Assembly (NCBI RefSeq): GCF_001552435.1
Contig: NZ_BCRE01000070.1
Span: 1-44,367 of the forward strand
Length of the DNA stretch: 44,367 nt
Source of the DNA: Kribbia dieselivorans NBRC 106261
Lineage (GTDB): Bacteria > Actinomycetota > Actinomycetes > Actinomycetales > Dermatophilaceae
Direction of reading: 5' to 3'
Both the position numbers and the translations under genes were made by a program. Below the pieces are notes generated by a model. That model was not told the DNA's origin. It did not search any database and saw only the letters and a list, made by a program, of their open reading frames with translations. Shown here one piece after another: positions 1-11,684 of this stretch. Position 1 is the stretch's first letter; each line of letters begins with the position of its first letter.

Positions 1-56
1 GAGACCCGGCTTCCACCGGAGGCGACCATGACCACGCCCCGCACCAAGGGAGAAGT

Positions 57-75
57 CTGCCCCTGTGAGGGGCAG
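57..75 (-). terminator. Short hairpin downstream of ppk2
   Basis: A perfect 7-bp stem (CTGCCCC/GGGGCAG) with a 5-nt loop lies 5 bp beyond the ppk2 stop. No T-tract follows on the minus strand, so it is at best a weak intrinsic terminator. Bases 1-56 hold nothing I can assign. Confidence 0.35.
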
Positions 76-80
76 CGAAG

Positions 81-980
81 TTAGGGAGCGGTAGGCCAGT
101 CCTGCGGGGCTCCGCTGACCGTGACCTCGCGGTTCTTGCTCCCGTTCTCGCGCTTCTCCCCCGGCTTGAGGCCGTTCATGGCCTCGACCGCGGCAGCATG
201 GTCGGCCACCTCGTGCTGAAGGGACTTGTCCATGCGGATGTATCCCTTGGACTTCGGGCGCGGCGGGAGCTCCAGAACCGGGGCCTCGACCTCGACGTAC
301 GGCACCTTCGTCAGGACGTCGGCGATCATGTTCAGCCGGGAACGACGCTTGTCCTCGGACTCGACGATGTTCCATCGGGCCTCGGGAATGTCCGTGTGCA
401 CGAGCATCTCGTCTTTGGCGCGCGAGTACTCCTCCCACATCGACAACGACTTCACGTCCGTCGGAGACAACTTCCACCGCCGCATCGGGTCGGTCAATCG
501 CGAGGCGAATCGGCGGTACTGCTCCTTGTCGGACACGGAGAACCAGTACTTCAGGACGCGGATGCCATCCTCCACGAGGAGCCGCTCGAAGATCGGGCAC
601 TGGTGCAGGAATCGGCGGTACTCATCGGGAGTGCAATACCCCATGACCTTCTCGACACCGGCGCGGTTGTACCAGGAACGGTCGAACAGGACGATCTCGC
701 CGGCGGCCGGCAGGTGCTCGATGTAGCGCTGGAAGTACCACTGCGTCCGCTCCCGTTCGGTCGGCACCGGCAGCGCGACGATCCGCGTCTGCCGCGGGTT
801 GAGATACTCGTTGAATCGCTTGATCGTCGAGCCCTTGCCGGCGGCATCCCGGCCCTCGAAGACGACGATCAGTCGCTCGCCCTCCCGTTTGACCCATTCC
901 TGCAGCTTCACCAGTTCACCTTGCAGGTGGTACAGCTCAGCCTCGTAGACGGCTTTGTCCATGCGGGGTGTCGATGCCAT
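81..980 (-). CDS. ppk2: Polyphosphate kinase 2 (PPK2)
   Basis: This 299-aa cytosolic kinase uses polyphosphate to phosphorylate nucleoside di- or monophosphates, or runs in reverse to build polyphosphate. The P-loop GRDAAGKG is at residues 43-50 and the Walker B segment EIVLFDRSWYNR follows near 95-106. The lid RRWKLSPTD is near 167-175, and the length fits a one-domain PPK2. I chose the ATG at 980 because homology begins just after it and an AAGAAT hexamer sits 6 nt upstream, as at other leaderless starts here. An upstream in-frame start at 1100 would add an unconserved Arg/Pro-rich stretch. It is divergent from the DUF4031-HD gene. The sequence does not settle the nucleotide preference. Confidence 0.93.
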   Translation of the reverse strand: MASTPRMDKAVYEAELYHLQGELVKLQEWVKREGERLIVVFEGRDAAGKGSTIKRFNEYLNPRQTRIVALPVPTERERTQWYFQRYIEHLPAAGEIVLFDRSWYNRAGVEKVMGYCTPDEYRRFLHQCPIFERLLVEDGIRVLKYWFSVSDKEQYRRFASRLTDPMRRWKLSPTDVKSLSMWEEYSRAKDEMLVHTDIPEARWNIVESEDKRRSRLNMIADVLTKVPYVEVEAPVLELPPRPKSKGYIRMDKSLQHEVADHAAAVEAMNGLKPGEKRENGSKNREVTVSGAPQDWPTAP

Positions 981-1086
981 CCCTCGATTCTTGCACTTGG
1001 CCGGCACGAGCCACCGGAGCCCAGCTCGACCGGGTGGCGAGCCTCGGCGGCTTTCGGGGGGTGGTCGGCCTCGGTATCCTGCGGAA

Positions 1087-1974
1087 ATGGCCGTGCTCAT
1101 CGATCCCCCGCAGTGGCCGGCCCGCGGGACGCTCTTCTCCCACCTGGTCTCCGATGCCTCGCTGGAGGAACTGCACGAGTTCGCCGACCGGCTCGGGGCA
1201 CACCCCCGTGCCTTCGATCAGGACCACTACGACATCCCGCAGGAGCTGCACTCTCCGGCGGTGGCCCTCGGTGCCCTCGCGGTGTCCGGCACGGAGCTCG
1301 TGCGTCGGCTCATCGCCAGTGGCCTGCGCCTCTCGGGGGCAGCCCGACGCGCACAGACCACGACGCGGGTCTCGACGTTGCGACAGCACTGGGCCACCGT
1401 GCTCCCCCAGGCCCCCGCGGTCGGCGAGGAGTTGCTGGAACGGTGGGGTGATCGATCCCGCCGCTACCACGACCAACGTCACCTGCTCGAGGTTCTGGAG
1501 GCGCTCGGGTCTGCGCAGGTCGCCCACCCGTCACGGGCGCTGCGGCTTGCGGCCTGGTTCCATGACGCGATCTACGAGGGCCGACCCGGGCAGGACGAGT
1601 CAGACTCGGCCGAGTTGGCCATCGTCGCGCTGTCTGCGCATGTGCCGGTCGCGGAGATCGATGAGGTCACCCGGCTGGTGCTCCTCACTGCGGGACACCA
1701 CGTCGAGCACTCGGACCATGACGGCATCGCCCTGTGCGACGCCGACCTCGCCATTCTCGGTGCCGACCCCGGCCGCTATGACGCCTACGCCCGCGACGTG
1801 CGGGCCGAGTACTCGGAGGTGCCGGTCGACCTGTTTCGTCAGGGACGAGCCTTAGTGCTCGACGACTTCCTCACCCGCGAGCGGCTGTACGTCGGTGACG
1901 TCGCCCACGCCAAGTGGGACTCACCGGCCCGGGCCAACCTCTCCCGCGAGGTCCACCGGCTCAGATCCGGCTGA
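1087..1974 (+). CDS. DUF4031 - HD-superfamily (COG4339-like) two-domain protein
   Basis: The 295-aa product has an N-terminal DUF4031 module (residues 1 to about 85, beginning with VLIDPPQWPARGT). The C-terminal part resembles predicted metal-dependent HD phosphohydrolases of the COG4339 type. Expected HD features are visible: YHDQRHL near 127, WFHDAIYE near 157-164 with the His-Asp pair, and DADLAILG near 218. The substrate is unknown. The ATG at 1087 lies 6 nt after TATCCT (1075-1080), which suggests a leaderless mRNA; the longer frame from 955 has no conserved residues. Its last 54 bp overlap the convergent hydrolase-like gene. Joining the two domains in one chain is notable, and no function can be assigned from sequence alone. 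Confidence 0.82.
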   Translation: MAVLIDPPQWPARGTLFSHLVSDASLEELHEFADRLGAHPRAFDQDHYDIPQELHSPAVALGALAVSGTELVRRLIASGLRLSGAARRAQTTTRVSTLRQHWATVLPQAPAVGEELLERWGDRSRRYHDQRHLLEVLEALGSAQVAHPSRALRLAAWFHDAIYEGRPGQDESDSAELAIVALSAHVPVAEIDEVTRLVLLTAGHHVEHSDHDGIALCDADLAILGADPGRYDAYARDVRAEYSEVPVDLFRQGRALVLDDFLTRERLYVGDVAHAKWDSPARANLSREVHRLRSG

Positions 1975-2985
1975 CTCACCACGCTGCACCCGCAGACGGC
2001 CGCCCGTGGCGGGCCCACCCTCCGGGAGACCGGGGTCCAAGCCGGCCTCGACGATGAGATCGGCAATGGTGTCGATCGTTGTGTCCGCGAACGACCGGCC
2101 GTCGGGGGCCATGGCGTCGGAGTCCATGTACGAGTCCGAGCCGCAGTGCTTCATCGTGCCGATGACGTGCTCGCTGACACGGCCTTCGGCCAGCGCCTTG
2201 TTCCACGCCGAGTTCCGGGCTGCCGGCCAACGCCCGGGGAAGAACACCTTGCCGATCAACTGGATGCGGTCCTTGGTTCCGCGGATGTGCCAGAGGTGCT
2301 TGACCCGGCGCACCCCCGGGTCGTTGGCCATGACACCACCGACGGAGACCAGTCGCACGTCCAGTCCGAGCGAGGCGAGGTACCAGACCGAGCCGAGCGC
2401 CATCTGAGCTCCGCCGCTCCACGCCAACAACGTCACCGGGCGACGCTCCGCCGGGCGGTAGCCGGCCCGCAGCAGGCCGGCCCAGATCTGCTGGGCCAGG
2501 CCGGCGCTGTACACCGGGCCATACCGGTTGTCCGCCGAGACGATGAGTTGGATGACGTTCCGGATGTTGATCGCGTACCCGATGATCACCCCGCGGCTGC
2601 GCAACCGGCGGGCGCGACGCCAGAGCCAGGCCGTCGGCCGCCGGGCGGTCAGCCCGCGGTTCTCCGCGGAGTACGGGAAGACGTCGCGGACCACCCGGGT
2701 GGCGGGGAGCCGCTCGTCCAGTGCGTCGAGGATGGCCCGCTCCCCGCTGGGCAGGTAGTCCCCACCGATCGTGGCGATGCCCGAGAGGAACACGAGGTAG
2801 TGGCCGGACGACGGGTCGGTCCCCGGCAGCGCATGGGGGTGCTCCCCGACGGCCTGGTGCAGCTGTCGCGCGCGTTTGCGCGACTCTGCCTGTCCCTCCC
2901 TCGACCACCACGCCAGCGACTCGAGCGGAGACAACAGCAGGGCCACGACGATGATGACGACGATGCCGATGAGGATCTCGATCAA
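1921..2985 (-). CDS. Membrane-anchored alpha/beta-hydrolase-like protein
   Basis: This 354-aa protein begins with one hydrophobic segment (LIEILIGIVVIIVVALLLSP) that should act as an anchor or uncleaved signal. The domain behind it resembles an alpha/beta hydrolase: a beta strand leads into WSGGAQ near residues 187-192, like a GxSxG nucleophile elbow. I cannot name the family and infer no substrate. The TTG start at 2985 overlaps the stop of the Yip1-like gene (TTGA) and has a strong AGGAGGGG Shine-Dalgarno 6 nt upstream, so translation is probably coupled. The 3' end overlaps the convergent DUF4031-HD gene by 54 bp. It is the last gene of a Nudix/Yip1/hydrolase operon. Confidence 0.78.
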   Translation of the reverse strand: MIEILIGIVVIIVVALLLSPLESLAWWSREGQAESRKRARQLHQAVGEHPHALPGTDPSSGHYLVFLSGIATIGGDYLPSGERAILDALDERLPATRVVRDVFPYSAENRGLTARRPTAWLWRRARRLRSRGVIIGYAINIRNVIQLIVSADNRYGPVYSAGLAQQIWAGLLRAGYRPAERRPVTLLAWSGGAQMALGSVWYLASLGLDVRLVSVGGVMANDPGVRRVKHLWHIRGTKDRIQLIGKVFFPGRWPAARNSAWNKALAEGRVSEHVIGTMKHCGSDSYMDSDAMAPDGRSFADTTIDTIADLIVEAGLDPGLPEGGPATGGRLRVQRGESAGSEPVDLAGEVGPGR

Positions 2986-3644
2986 CGCTGCCCCTCCTGC
3001 GGGTCGGGCTCCGGCATCGGGAAGGCGTCGAGCACGTCCTGCACGGTCAGTTGCATGGGCGTCCCTGTCGCGAGTCGCCAGATGGTGTCGCGCACCCACT
3101 GCAGCGGACGCGCCATGAGCCATGCGCCCACCCGCGTGATCGCCCACGCCGCCACCGAGATGCCCAGCGCGGTCCAGCGGTCCACGTCCAGGACGACGGC
3201 CACTCCCGTCCACAGGACCAGGGCCCCCCACACCGACAGAATCCGCTCGATCCCGGGACCGAGGTAGGGCACCAGGACGAGGAACCCCCAGATGTGCGGT
3301 GCCGTGGCCAGCAGGACCACGGGCACGACCCGGCCCAGGCTGGGAGCATCGCCCAGCACGACCGTGGCCGTGCCCCAGACGGCCACCGCGGTCAGGGTGT
3401 ACAGGATGAACGGTACGAGCGAGGCCACGACGATCGAGAGCACGAGGCGCCCGCCGCGGACCCCGTTGATCGCCAGCACCGCCCATCGCCCCAGCACCGA
3501 CGAGATCCCGGCCAGCAGGGCGACGCCGAGGGCGACGACGAACTCCCGGCCGCCGCTGTCCACCCGACTGATCACCTCGGAGTCGAGCCCCATGGCACCG
3601 CGGGCGACCTGAAGAATGTCACCGAGCAGGTGAAGCACGTCCAT
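2982..3644 (-). CDS. Yip1-like multi-pass membrane protein
   Basis: The 220-aa product is an integral membrane protein with about five hydrophobic segments, at roughly 37-57, 65-90, 98-125, 130-152 and 158-178. It ends in a short acidic cytoplasmic tail (MPEPDPQEGQR). The general pattern resembles bacterial YIP1-family proteins, but no diagnostic motif confirms this. It starts 9 bp after the Nudix gene stop and ends in a 4-nt overlap with the anchored hydrolase-like gene, so the latter two are likely made together and may act together at the membrane. The ATG at 3644 has GGAG about 13 nt upstream, farther than usual, so the exact start is less certain. Confidence 0.75.
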   Translation of the reverse strand: MDVLHLLGDILQVARGAMGLDSEVISRVDSGGREFVVALGVALLAGISSVLGRWAVLAINGVRGGRLVLSIVVASLVPFILYTLTAVAVWGTATVVLGDAPSLGRVVPVVLLATAPHIWGFLVLVPYLGPGIERILSVWGALVLWTGVAVVLDVDRWTALGISVAAWAITRVGAWLMARPLQWVRDTIWRLATGTPMQLTVQDVLDAFPMPEPDPQEGQR

Positions 3645-3653
3645 GAGGATCGG

Positions 3654-4412
3654 TCAGCTCCAGGCGAAGACGGGCTGCTCGAAGTCGTGCACGGGCCGGT
3701 CCGACCCCTCGAGTCCGAGCCAGCGCATCTGCACGAGCACCGCGCCGGTGGGTGCGTGGATCAGGTCGCCACCGAGGGGCACCTGCACCACGGGCCGGTC
3801 GCTCTCGGGGATCGTCACGAACCGCGGGGAGTCGGGACGAGTCAGCTGGTTCAACCCGACGCGGTACACCGCCGCCACCTCGTCGGGCTGGGGCCGCAGC
3901 TCCAACGGCCCACCTCCCCACACGACGACCGGCGTCATCACGTAGCCCGATCGGGTCGGGTAGTCGTCCATCAGGCCCAACACCGCGGAGTCGGGAAGCC
4001 GCACGCCGCACTCCTCGTCGAGCTCCCGCAGCGCCGCGTCGATGGGTGTCTCCCCTGCATCGAGCCGACCACCGGGCAGCGCCCACTGACCGGAGTGGGC
4101 GTTGAGGCGGGCCGCGCGACGACACAGGACGAACGCCGCTCCGCCGGAGACGTTGACCATGCGACCATCCAGGTTCGACACATCGCCGGGGACGTTCGCC
4201 TGGGCCCAGTCGCCGGAGAGCGCGTACGGGTCGACGCGCACCTCACCGGGCTGGGAGTCGACCAACACGACCGCGACGGCCGCGTGGCGACGCCCCTCCA
4301 GATCGGCGACGCGGCGCTCATGGCGGGCCAGATGCCCGGAGATGCGTTCGCGCAGCGCCTCGTCGTAGACCAGCGCGGGCGGCGCGGCCGCGGCTGGGAC
4401 GGTGGACCTCAT
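3654..4412 (-). CDS. Nudix hydrolase, CoA-diphosphatase-like
   Basis: This 252-aa enzyme should cleave a nucleoside diphosphate linked to another moiety. A complete Nudix box spans about residues 114-136, from GRLDAGET to RELDEECGV, preceded by HSGQWALPGG. The arrangement before the box resembles CoA pyrophosphatases of the NudL/UPF0035 group, but the substrate is inferred. TAGTAT on the minus strand (4425-4420) lies 7 nt before the ATG at 4412, so a leaderless transcript is likely; an ATG at 4421 overlaps that hexamer and is less likely. A long upstream in-frame extension is Arg-rich and unconserved. First gene of a three-gene operon. Confidence 0.85.
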   Translation of the reverse strand: MRSTVPAAAAPPALVYDEALRERISGHLARHERRVADLEGRRHAAVAVVLVDSQPGEVRVDPYALSGDWAQANVPGDVSNLDGRMVNVSGGAAFVLCRRAARLNAHSGQWALPGGRLDAGETPIDAALRELDEECGVRLPDSAVLGLMDDYPTRSGYVMTPVVVWGGGPLELRPQPDEVAAVYRVGLNQLTRPDSPRFVTIPESDRPVVQVPLGGDLIHAPTGAVLVQMRWLGLEGSDRPVHDFEQPVFAWS

Positions 4413-4447
4413 GCCCGCCATACTAGGGCTCGGCCCGGCGGGTGCGC

Positions 4448-5083
4448 TCACTCGAAGGGCGTCGGGTCCCCAGCACCGATCCGTTCGAGCACGGGTTCGC
4501 CGCTGGAAAAGTCGATCACCGTGGTCGGCTCGGCCACCATGAGCTCCGCGTCGTCGTCGGACTCCTCGATGACGATGTCGACGACGGAGTCCAGTGCCTC
4601 CTTGACCTCCCACCCGTGCGTGGGCTGGTGCTCCACGTCGGGCAGGATCAGCGTGCTCGACAGCATGGGCTCACCGAGTTCGGTCAGCAGCGCCTGCACG
4701 ATGTGATGGTCGGGGATGCGCACCCCGACCGTCTTCTTGCGCGGATGCAGCAGGCGACGCGGCACGTCCTTGGTGGCCGGGAGGATGAAGGTGTACGGCC
4801 CGGGGGTGGCCGCCTTGACCATCCGGAAGATGGCGTTGTCGACGTGGACGAACTGGCCCATCTGCGCGAAGTCTCGGCACATGAGGGTGTAGTGATGCTT
4901 GTCATCGAGCCGACGGATATCACGGATCCGGTCCTTGATGCTCTGATCGGAGAGGCGGCCGCCGAGGGCGTAACCCGAATCGGTCGGGTAGGCCACGAGG
5001 GCTCCGTTGCGGATTCCCTCGACGATCTTCTCGACGAGGCGCGGCTGCGGGTTCACGGGGTGCAGTTCCACGAATCGGGCCAT
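4448..5083 (-). CDS. YciO-type Sua5/YrdC family protein (L-threonylcarbamoyladenylate synthase-like)
   Basis: This 211-aa protein belongs to the Sua5/YrdC/YciO family. TsaC/Sua5 members make threonylcarbamoyl-AMP for t6A37 in tRNA; YciO paralogues share the fold but are weaker or different in activity. The sequence opens with the family nucleotide site (GALVAYPTDSGYALGG), then KDRIRDIRRLDDKHHYTLMC, and has a compact C-terminus without the extra Sua5 domain. The longer, YciO-like insertions make me avoid calling it the sole t6A enzyme. The ATG at 5083 is preceded at 6 nt by TACATT, with ACGACA 17 bp further upstream, so the transcript is probably leaderless. Confidence 0.85.
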   Translation of the reverse strand: MARFVELHPVNPQPRLVEKIVEGIRNGALVAYPTDSGYALGGRLSDQSIKDRIRDIRRLDDKHHYTLMCRDFAQMGQFVHVDNAIFRMVKAATPGPYTFILPATKDVPRRLLHPRKKTVGVRIPDHHIVQALLTELGEPMLSSTLILPDVEHQPTHGWEVKEALDSVVDIVIEESDDDAELMVAEPTTVIDFSSGEPVLERIGAGDPTPFE

Positions 5084-5089
5084 CCCCCA

Positions 5090-5118
5090 AATGTACGGCC
5101 TGATTCCGCTCGTGTCGT
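5090..5118 (-). promoter_or_regulatory. Promoter of the YciO-type gene
   Basis: On the minus strand a -35-like ACGACA (5118-5113), a 17-bp spacer and a -10-like TACATT (5095-5090) place the predicted transcription start at the A of the ATG at 5083. This is the clearest leaderless promoter in the first 10 kb. Confidence 0.55.
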
Positions 5119-5159
5119 GATTCCCCTTGTCGCGCAGTGATCCCCCTAGGCTGATGCGT

Positions 5160-5822
5160 ATGGCCAGCGCGCGTACTCCCTCCTACGAACCGCCCTCGCC
5201 CAACGGGAGCCTCGTGCTGCTGCGGCACGGTCAGACGCAGTGGTCCCTCGACGGTCGCCACACCGGCCGCACCGATCTGCCGCTCCTGCCCCAGGGTGAG
5301 GAGGACGCCCGCGCCTTGGCCCCACGACTGGCGGGACATCGATTCGGTCTGGTGCTGGTCTCCCCGCTCCAACGGGCCCAGCGCACGGCGGAGTTGGCCG
5401 GGTTGGTGCCCGACGCCGTCGACCCGGACCTGCTCGAGTGGGACTACGGCGGCTACGAGGGGCGCACGACCCACGACATCCGCGAGGAGCTGGGATACAT
5501 GTGGACCGTCTTCAGCGACGGGGTCGTGCCGGGTGCGGACTCCCCCGGCGAGACGGTCGAGGAGGTCGCCGCGCGCGCCTCCCGGGTGCTGCGCCGCATC
5601 GGCCCGGTCCTCCAGGATCAGGACGTCGCGCTCGTCGGGCACGGTCACGCCCTGCGCGTCCTCACCGCCGTGTTCCTCCGCGAGGCGCCGCGCTTCGGGG
5701 CCAACCTCCTGCTCGATGCCGGGTCGGTGTGCGTGCTGCGCTACGAACGCGAACAACCCTGCATCCACGAGTGGAACGTGCCCGCCACCCGCGGCGACGT
5801 GAGCACGCCGGCGGCCGGCTGA
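5160..5822 (+). CDS. Histidine phosphatase (phosphoglycerate-mutase superfamily)
   Basis: The 220-aa product is a histidine phosphatase with the phospho-accepting motif LVLLRHGQT (His23). A second active-site His lies in VGHGHALRVL near 161, and an acidic segment WDYGGYEG lies between them. Such proteins dephosphorylate sugar phosphates or other small molecules; this sequence does not show which. I chose the ATG at 5160 because TAGGCT ends 7 nt before it, the spacing seen for leaderless starts here. Starts at 5127 or 5154 would add residues with no conserved match. It is divergent from the YciO-type gene and convergent with the GCS2 gene. Confidence 0.88.
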   Translation: MASARTPSYEPPSPNGSLVLLRHGQTQWSLDGRHTGRTDLPLLPQGEEDARALAPRLAGHRFGLVLVSPLQRAQRTAELAGLVPDAVDPDLLEWDYGGYEGRTTHDIREELGYMWTVFSDGVVPGADSPGETVEEVAARASRVLRRIGPVLQDQDVALVGHGHALRVLTAVFLREAPRFGANLLLDAGSVCVLRYEREQPCIHEWNVPATRGDVSTPAAG

Positions 5823-5832
5823 TCACGCCGGC

Positions 5833-7313
5833 CTATGGCAGCGGCCACGTGTGCACCGGCGCGTTGGTCAGACTGTGTTCCCGATAGAGACGCACCATCT
5901 GGGCCAACGCGGAGGCCCGTGACTCACCGCGCTCCTCGAACCTCTCCACGGCCCGCGACTGCCAGATCGCCCCGTTGACGTCCCGCGCGCAACGGCCCTC
6001 GAGCACACCGAGATACCGGTCGATGGTGGGCCCGTCGGCACCGAGCGACTCCAGACCGGTCTGGGCCAGCGGTAGCAGTTCCTGCAGCACCAGGTCGTTG
6101 ACGGACTGCTTGCCCAACCCGGGCCACCGCACCTCCGCGTCGAGCCCGCCCCGCGCGCCGGCCTCGAAGTTGCGTTCGGCCACCGCAAACGGCATCCGCG
6201 ACCACATCGGCCGGTCGGCGCGTGCCAGCGCCTCGACCATCCCGTGGTAGAACGCCGCGTTGGCCGTGACGTCGATCGCGGTCGGTCCCGACGGGAGCAC
6301 CCGGTTCTCGACCCGCAGGTGCGCGCGGCCGTTGACGACGTCGTAGATCGGGCGGTTCCAGCGGTAGATCGTGCCGTTGTGCAGACGCAGGTCCGTCAGC
6401 AGCGGGGCCGCCCCGGAGGCCAGCTCGGCCACCGGGTCCTCGTCGCTGAGCTCGGGCAGCAGCGAGGTGTAGTACGCGACGTTCTCCTCGAAGAGATCGA
6501 AGATCGAGGTGATCCAGCGCTCCCCGAAGACCGCCCGCGGGCGCACCCCCTGATTGCGCAGTTCCGGGGTTCGGGTGTCGATGGACTGCCGGAACAGCGC
6601 GATGCGCGTCTCGGCGTGCAACCGTCGCCCGAACAGGAATGGACTGTTCGCGCCGAGGGCCACCTGGACCCCGGTGATCGCCTGGGCCGCGTTCCAATAC
6701 GACGCGAACTCATCGGGCGAGACCTGGAGGTGCAACTGCACCGAGGTGCACGCCGACTCCGGGGCGATGTTGTCGCTGTAGCGCCGCACCCGCTCGCCGT
6801 CGGGCCCGGTGATGTCGAGATCGATCTCCTCACCACGGGCCGCCATGATCGCGTCGTTGAGGGCGATGAACCGGTTGCTCGGCGTGATCCAATCCGCCGT
6901 CAGGTCGGCGTCGCGCAGGGTGGGCAGGATCCCGACCAGCGCCACGTGCGCGTCGTTGCCGGCCGCGCCGCGCTCGGCCACCATGAGGGCCTCGACGAAC
7001 TCGTCCTCGAACTCGCGCAACGAGGCTCCGCCCAGTTCACGCGGCGGCAGGTTGAGTTCGATGTTGTACCGGCCGAGTTCGCTCTGGAACCGTTCCTGCC
7101 CGATCGCGGCGAGGACCGACTCGTTGATCATGGCCGGCTCCTCACCGGGCCCGACCAGACTCATCTCGACCTCGACACCGGTCATGCGCCGGTCGGCGTC
7201 GAAGTCGTGGTGCGCCAACAGATCGGCGAAGACGTCGAGGTCCTGCCGCACTCGCTCCCGGTAGCGCCGCCGCTGTTCCCGTGGGTACGTCTGGGCGGCG
7301 ATCTCCCGGCCCA

Positions 7314-7314
<1 letters not shown>
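5833..7314 (-). CDS. Glutamate-cysteine ligase family (GCS2-like) carboxylate-amine ligase
   Basis: This 493-aa protein matches actinobacterial members of the GCS2/glutamate-cysteine ligase superfamily. These catalyse ATP-dependent amide bond formation on a glutamate-like gamma-carboxylate. Family features include TGVEVEMSLVG near 45-55 (metal-binding acidic residues), NIELNLPPREL near 84-94, a His-containing SVQLHLQVSP stretch and RVENRVLPSG in the second half. The true substrates are not visible, and actinobacteria normally make mycothiol rather than glutathione. The ATG at 7314 shares its A with the gcvP stop (TGATG) and has GGAG 6 nt upstream, so it is translationally coupled to glycine dehydrogenase. 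Confidence 0.85.
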
Positions 7315-10256
<2,942 letters not shown>

Positions 10257-10328
10257 GGCAACTCCTGCTGTTCAACGCCCCCTCGGGACGGAGGAGGTGA
10301 CCAACCGTCAGATTACAGGCGAGGCCGT

Positions 10329-10916
10329 TCAGGCGCCGCGCTTGGCGCGACGAGCGCTGAGTTCGTCACCCGGGTGCACGACCGGCTCGGTCGCGTCGGC
10401 CCGCTCGGCCGGCAGTTCGGCCAGGGTGCCCTCGACCTCGCGCCACACGCGCCCGACAGCGATCCCGAAGACACCCTGACCGCCCTGCACGAGGTCGATG
10501 ACCTCATCGGCGCTGGTGCACTCGTACACGGAGGCGCCGTCGCTCATCAGGGTGATCCCGGCCAGGTCCTCGACACCGCGTTCGCGCAGGGCCTGGATGG
10601 CGGTACGAATCTGCTGGAGTGACACGCCGGTGTCGAGAAGTCGCTTGACGACCTTGAGCACGAGGATGTCGCGGAAGCCGTAGAGGCGCTGGGTGCCCGA
10701 ACCCGAGGCATCGCGCACCGATGGTTCCACCAGCCCCGTGCGAGCCCAGTAGTCGAGTTGGCGGTAGGTGATGCCGGCCGCCTTGCAGGCGATGGGACCG
10801 CGGTAGCCGAGGTCCTCGGACAGGTCGGGCAGATCGTCGTCGAAGAGCACGCCCTGGGTCGGCGTGCGGGTTGCGTGGGTCGCCGGCTGACCCGCGGTGC
10901 TGCCTGCGCTCACCAT
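10329..10916 (-). CDS. MerR-family regulator, Rv1830 (ResR)-like
   Basis: This 195-aa regulator has a MerR-type winged helix in the N-terminal half. GYRGPIACKAAGITYRQLDY and WARTGLVEPSVR correspond to the helix-turn-helix and wing, and LYGFRDILVLKVVKRLLDTG to the following helices. The C-terminal half has no Cys cluster that would indicate metal sensing. Its place between the bifunctional nuclease and gcvP matches M. tuberculosis Rv1830, a regulator linked to growth and drug resilience. I chose the ATG at 10916 at the conserved N-terminus; the GTG one codon later is better spaced from GGAGG and may be the true start. Targets cannot be read from the sequence. Confidence 0.88.
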   Translation of the reverse strand: MVSAGSTAGQPATHATRTPTQGVLFDDDLPDLSEDLGYRGPIACKAAGITYRQLDYWARTGLVEPSVRDASGSGTQRLYGFRDILVLKVVKRLLDTGVSLQQIRTAIQALRERGVEDLAGITLMSDGASVYECTSADEVIDLVQGGQGVFGIAVGRVWREVEGTLAELPAERADATEPVVHPGDELSARRAKRGA

Positions 10917-11092
10917 GCCTCCATGTCTCGACCGGCGGATCCGGCCACATCTGCGACGTTACGGTCCGCCTGCGGCGGGGTCAATCACCGACGCCCGCGA
11001 CACCCCGGGGCCGGAGCGTCGTTATCCGAGTGTTACCTGAGTGTACTGCTGTGACGGGTGTTGCGTGTGTGACTTGTTCTCGGCGAGCCGGG

Positions 11093-11593
11093 TCAGTGCG
11101 GCCCGGGGTCGCCGAAGTCCTCCGGCGAGATCGTGTCGAGGAACTCCTTGAACTGCTCGACCTCCTGCTCCTCGTTCTCGTGGGCGGCCTCGTCGTCGTC
11201 CGGCCCGGACAGGACACCCGCCTGGGCGAGCAGCTCGTCGTTCGTGACGACCTCGGTGCCGGTGCGCAGGGCCAGCGCGATCGCGTCCGAGGTGCGCGAA
11301 CTGACCTCCACCCCGTTGTCGAACACGAGCGTGGAGTGGAACACCCCGTCGATGAGCCCGTCGATGCGCACCAACTTGAGGGTGCGCCCGAGCGCGTCGA
11401 TGACGTTCTTGAGCAGGTCATGGGTCAGTGGCCGCGGCGGCACGACCCCCTGTTGGGCATACGCGATGGCGGTCGCCTCGGTGGCACCGATCCACACGGG
11501 TAGATAGCGATCGCCCCCACGCTCGCGTAACAGGACCACCGGCGACGAGGCCGGCATCTCGACACGGACTCCCAGCACGTCCAACGGCTTCAC
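11093..11593 (-). CDS. Bifunctional nuclease (DUF151) family protein, Rv1829-like
   Basis: The 166-aa product is a DUF151/BFN domain protein; plant relatives have DNase and RNase activity, but the bacterial role is unsettled. Family segments visible are VKPLDVLGVRVEMPASSP at the N-terminus, LPVWIGATEATAIA, RPLTHDLLKNVIDALG and SSRTSDAIALALRTG. The C-terminal tail is strongly acidic (DDDEAAHENEEQEVEQ). I chose GTG at 11593 because homology starts there. TACCGT ends 6 nt upstream with GTGACC 17 bp before it, suggesting a leaderless transcript, although GGAGGG also abuts the start. It lies between ftsR and the Rv1830-like regulator, as in mycobacteria. Confidence 0.9.
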   Translation of the reverse strand: MKPLDVLGVRVEMPASSPVVLLRERGGDRYLPVWIGATEATAIAYAQQGVVPPRPLTHDLLKNVIDALGRTLKLVRIDGLIDGVFHSTLVFDNGVEVSSRTSDAIALALRTGTEVVTNDELLAQAGVLSGPDDDEAAHENEEQEVEQFKEFLDTISPEDFGDPGPH

Positions 11594-11628
11594 CCCTCCA
11601 CGGTAACCCGATCGGCGGGCAGGGTCAC
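11594..11628 (-). promoter_or_regulatory. Promoter of the bifunctional nuclease gene
   Basis: On the minus strand GTGACC (11628-11623), a 17-bp spacer and TACCGT (11605-11600) place the predicted start at the first base of the GTG codon at 11593. Confidence 0.5.
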
Positions 11629-11684
11629 CACAAATCCGCCGACGGCGGAGCGTCGTGCCCAACGGTGACGTGGGCCGCGCACCC

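Noticed and set aside
198-1451. 417-codon plus-strand frame overlapping ppk2 and the DUF4031-HD gene
   Set aside because: It is antisense to ppk2 and out of frame with the DUF4031-HD gene, both of which have recognisable motifs.
10257-10328. Glycine riboswitch upstream of gcvP
   Set aside because: The gap is only about 70 bp and shows no tandem aptamer pattern; the MerR-family gene occupies the rest.
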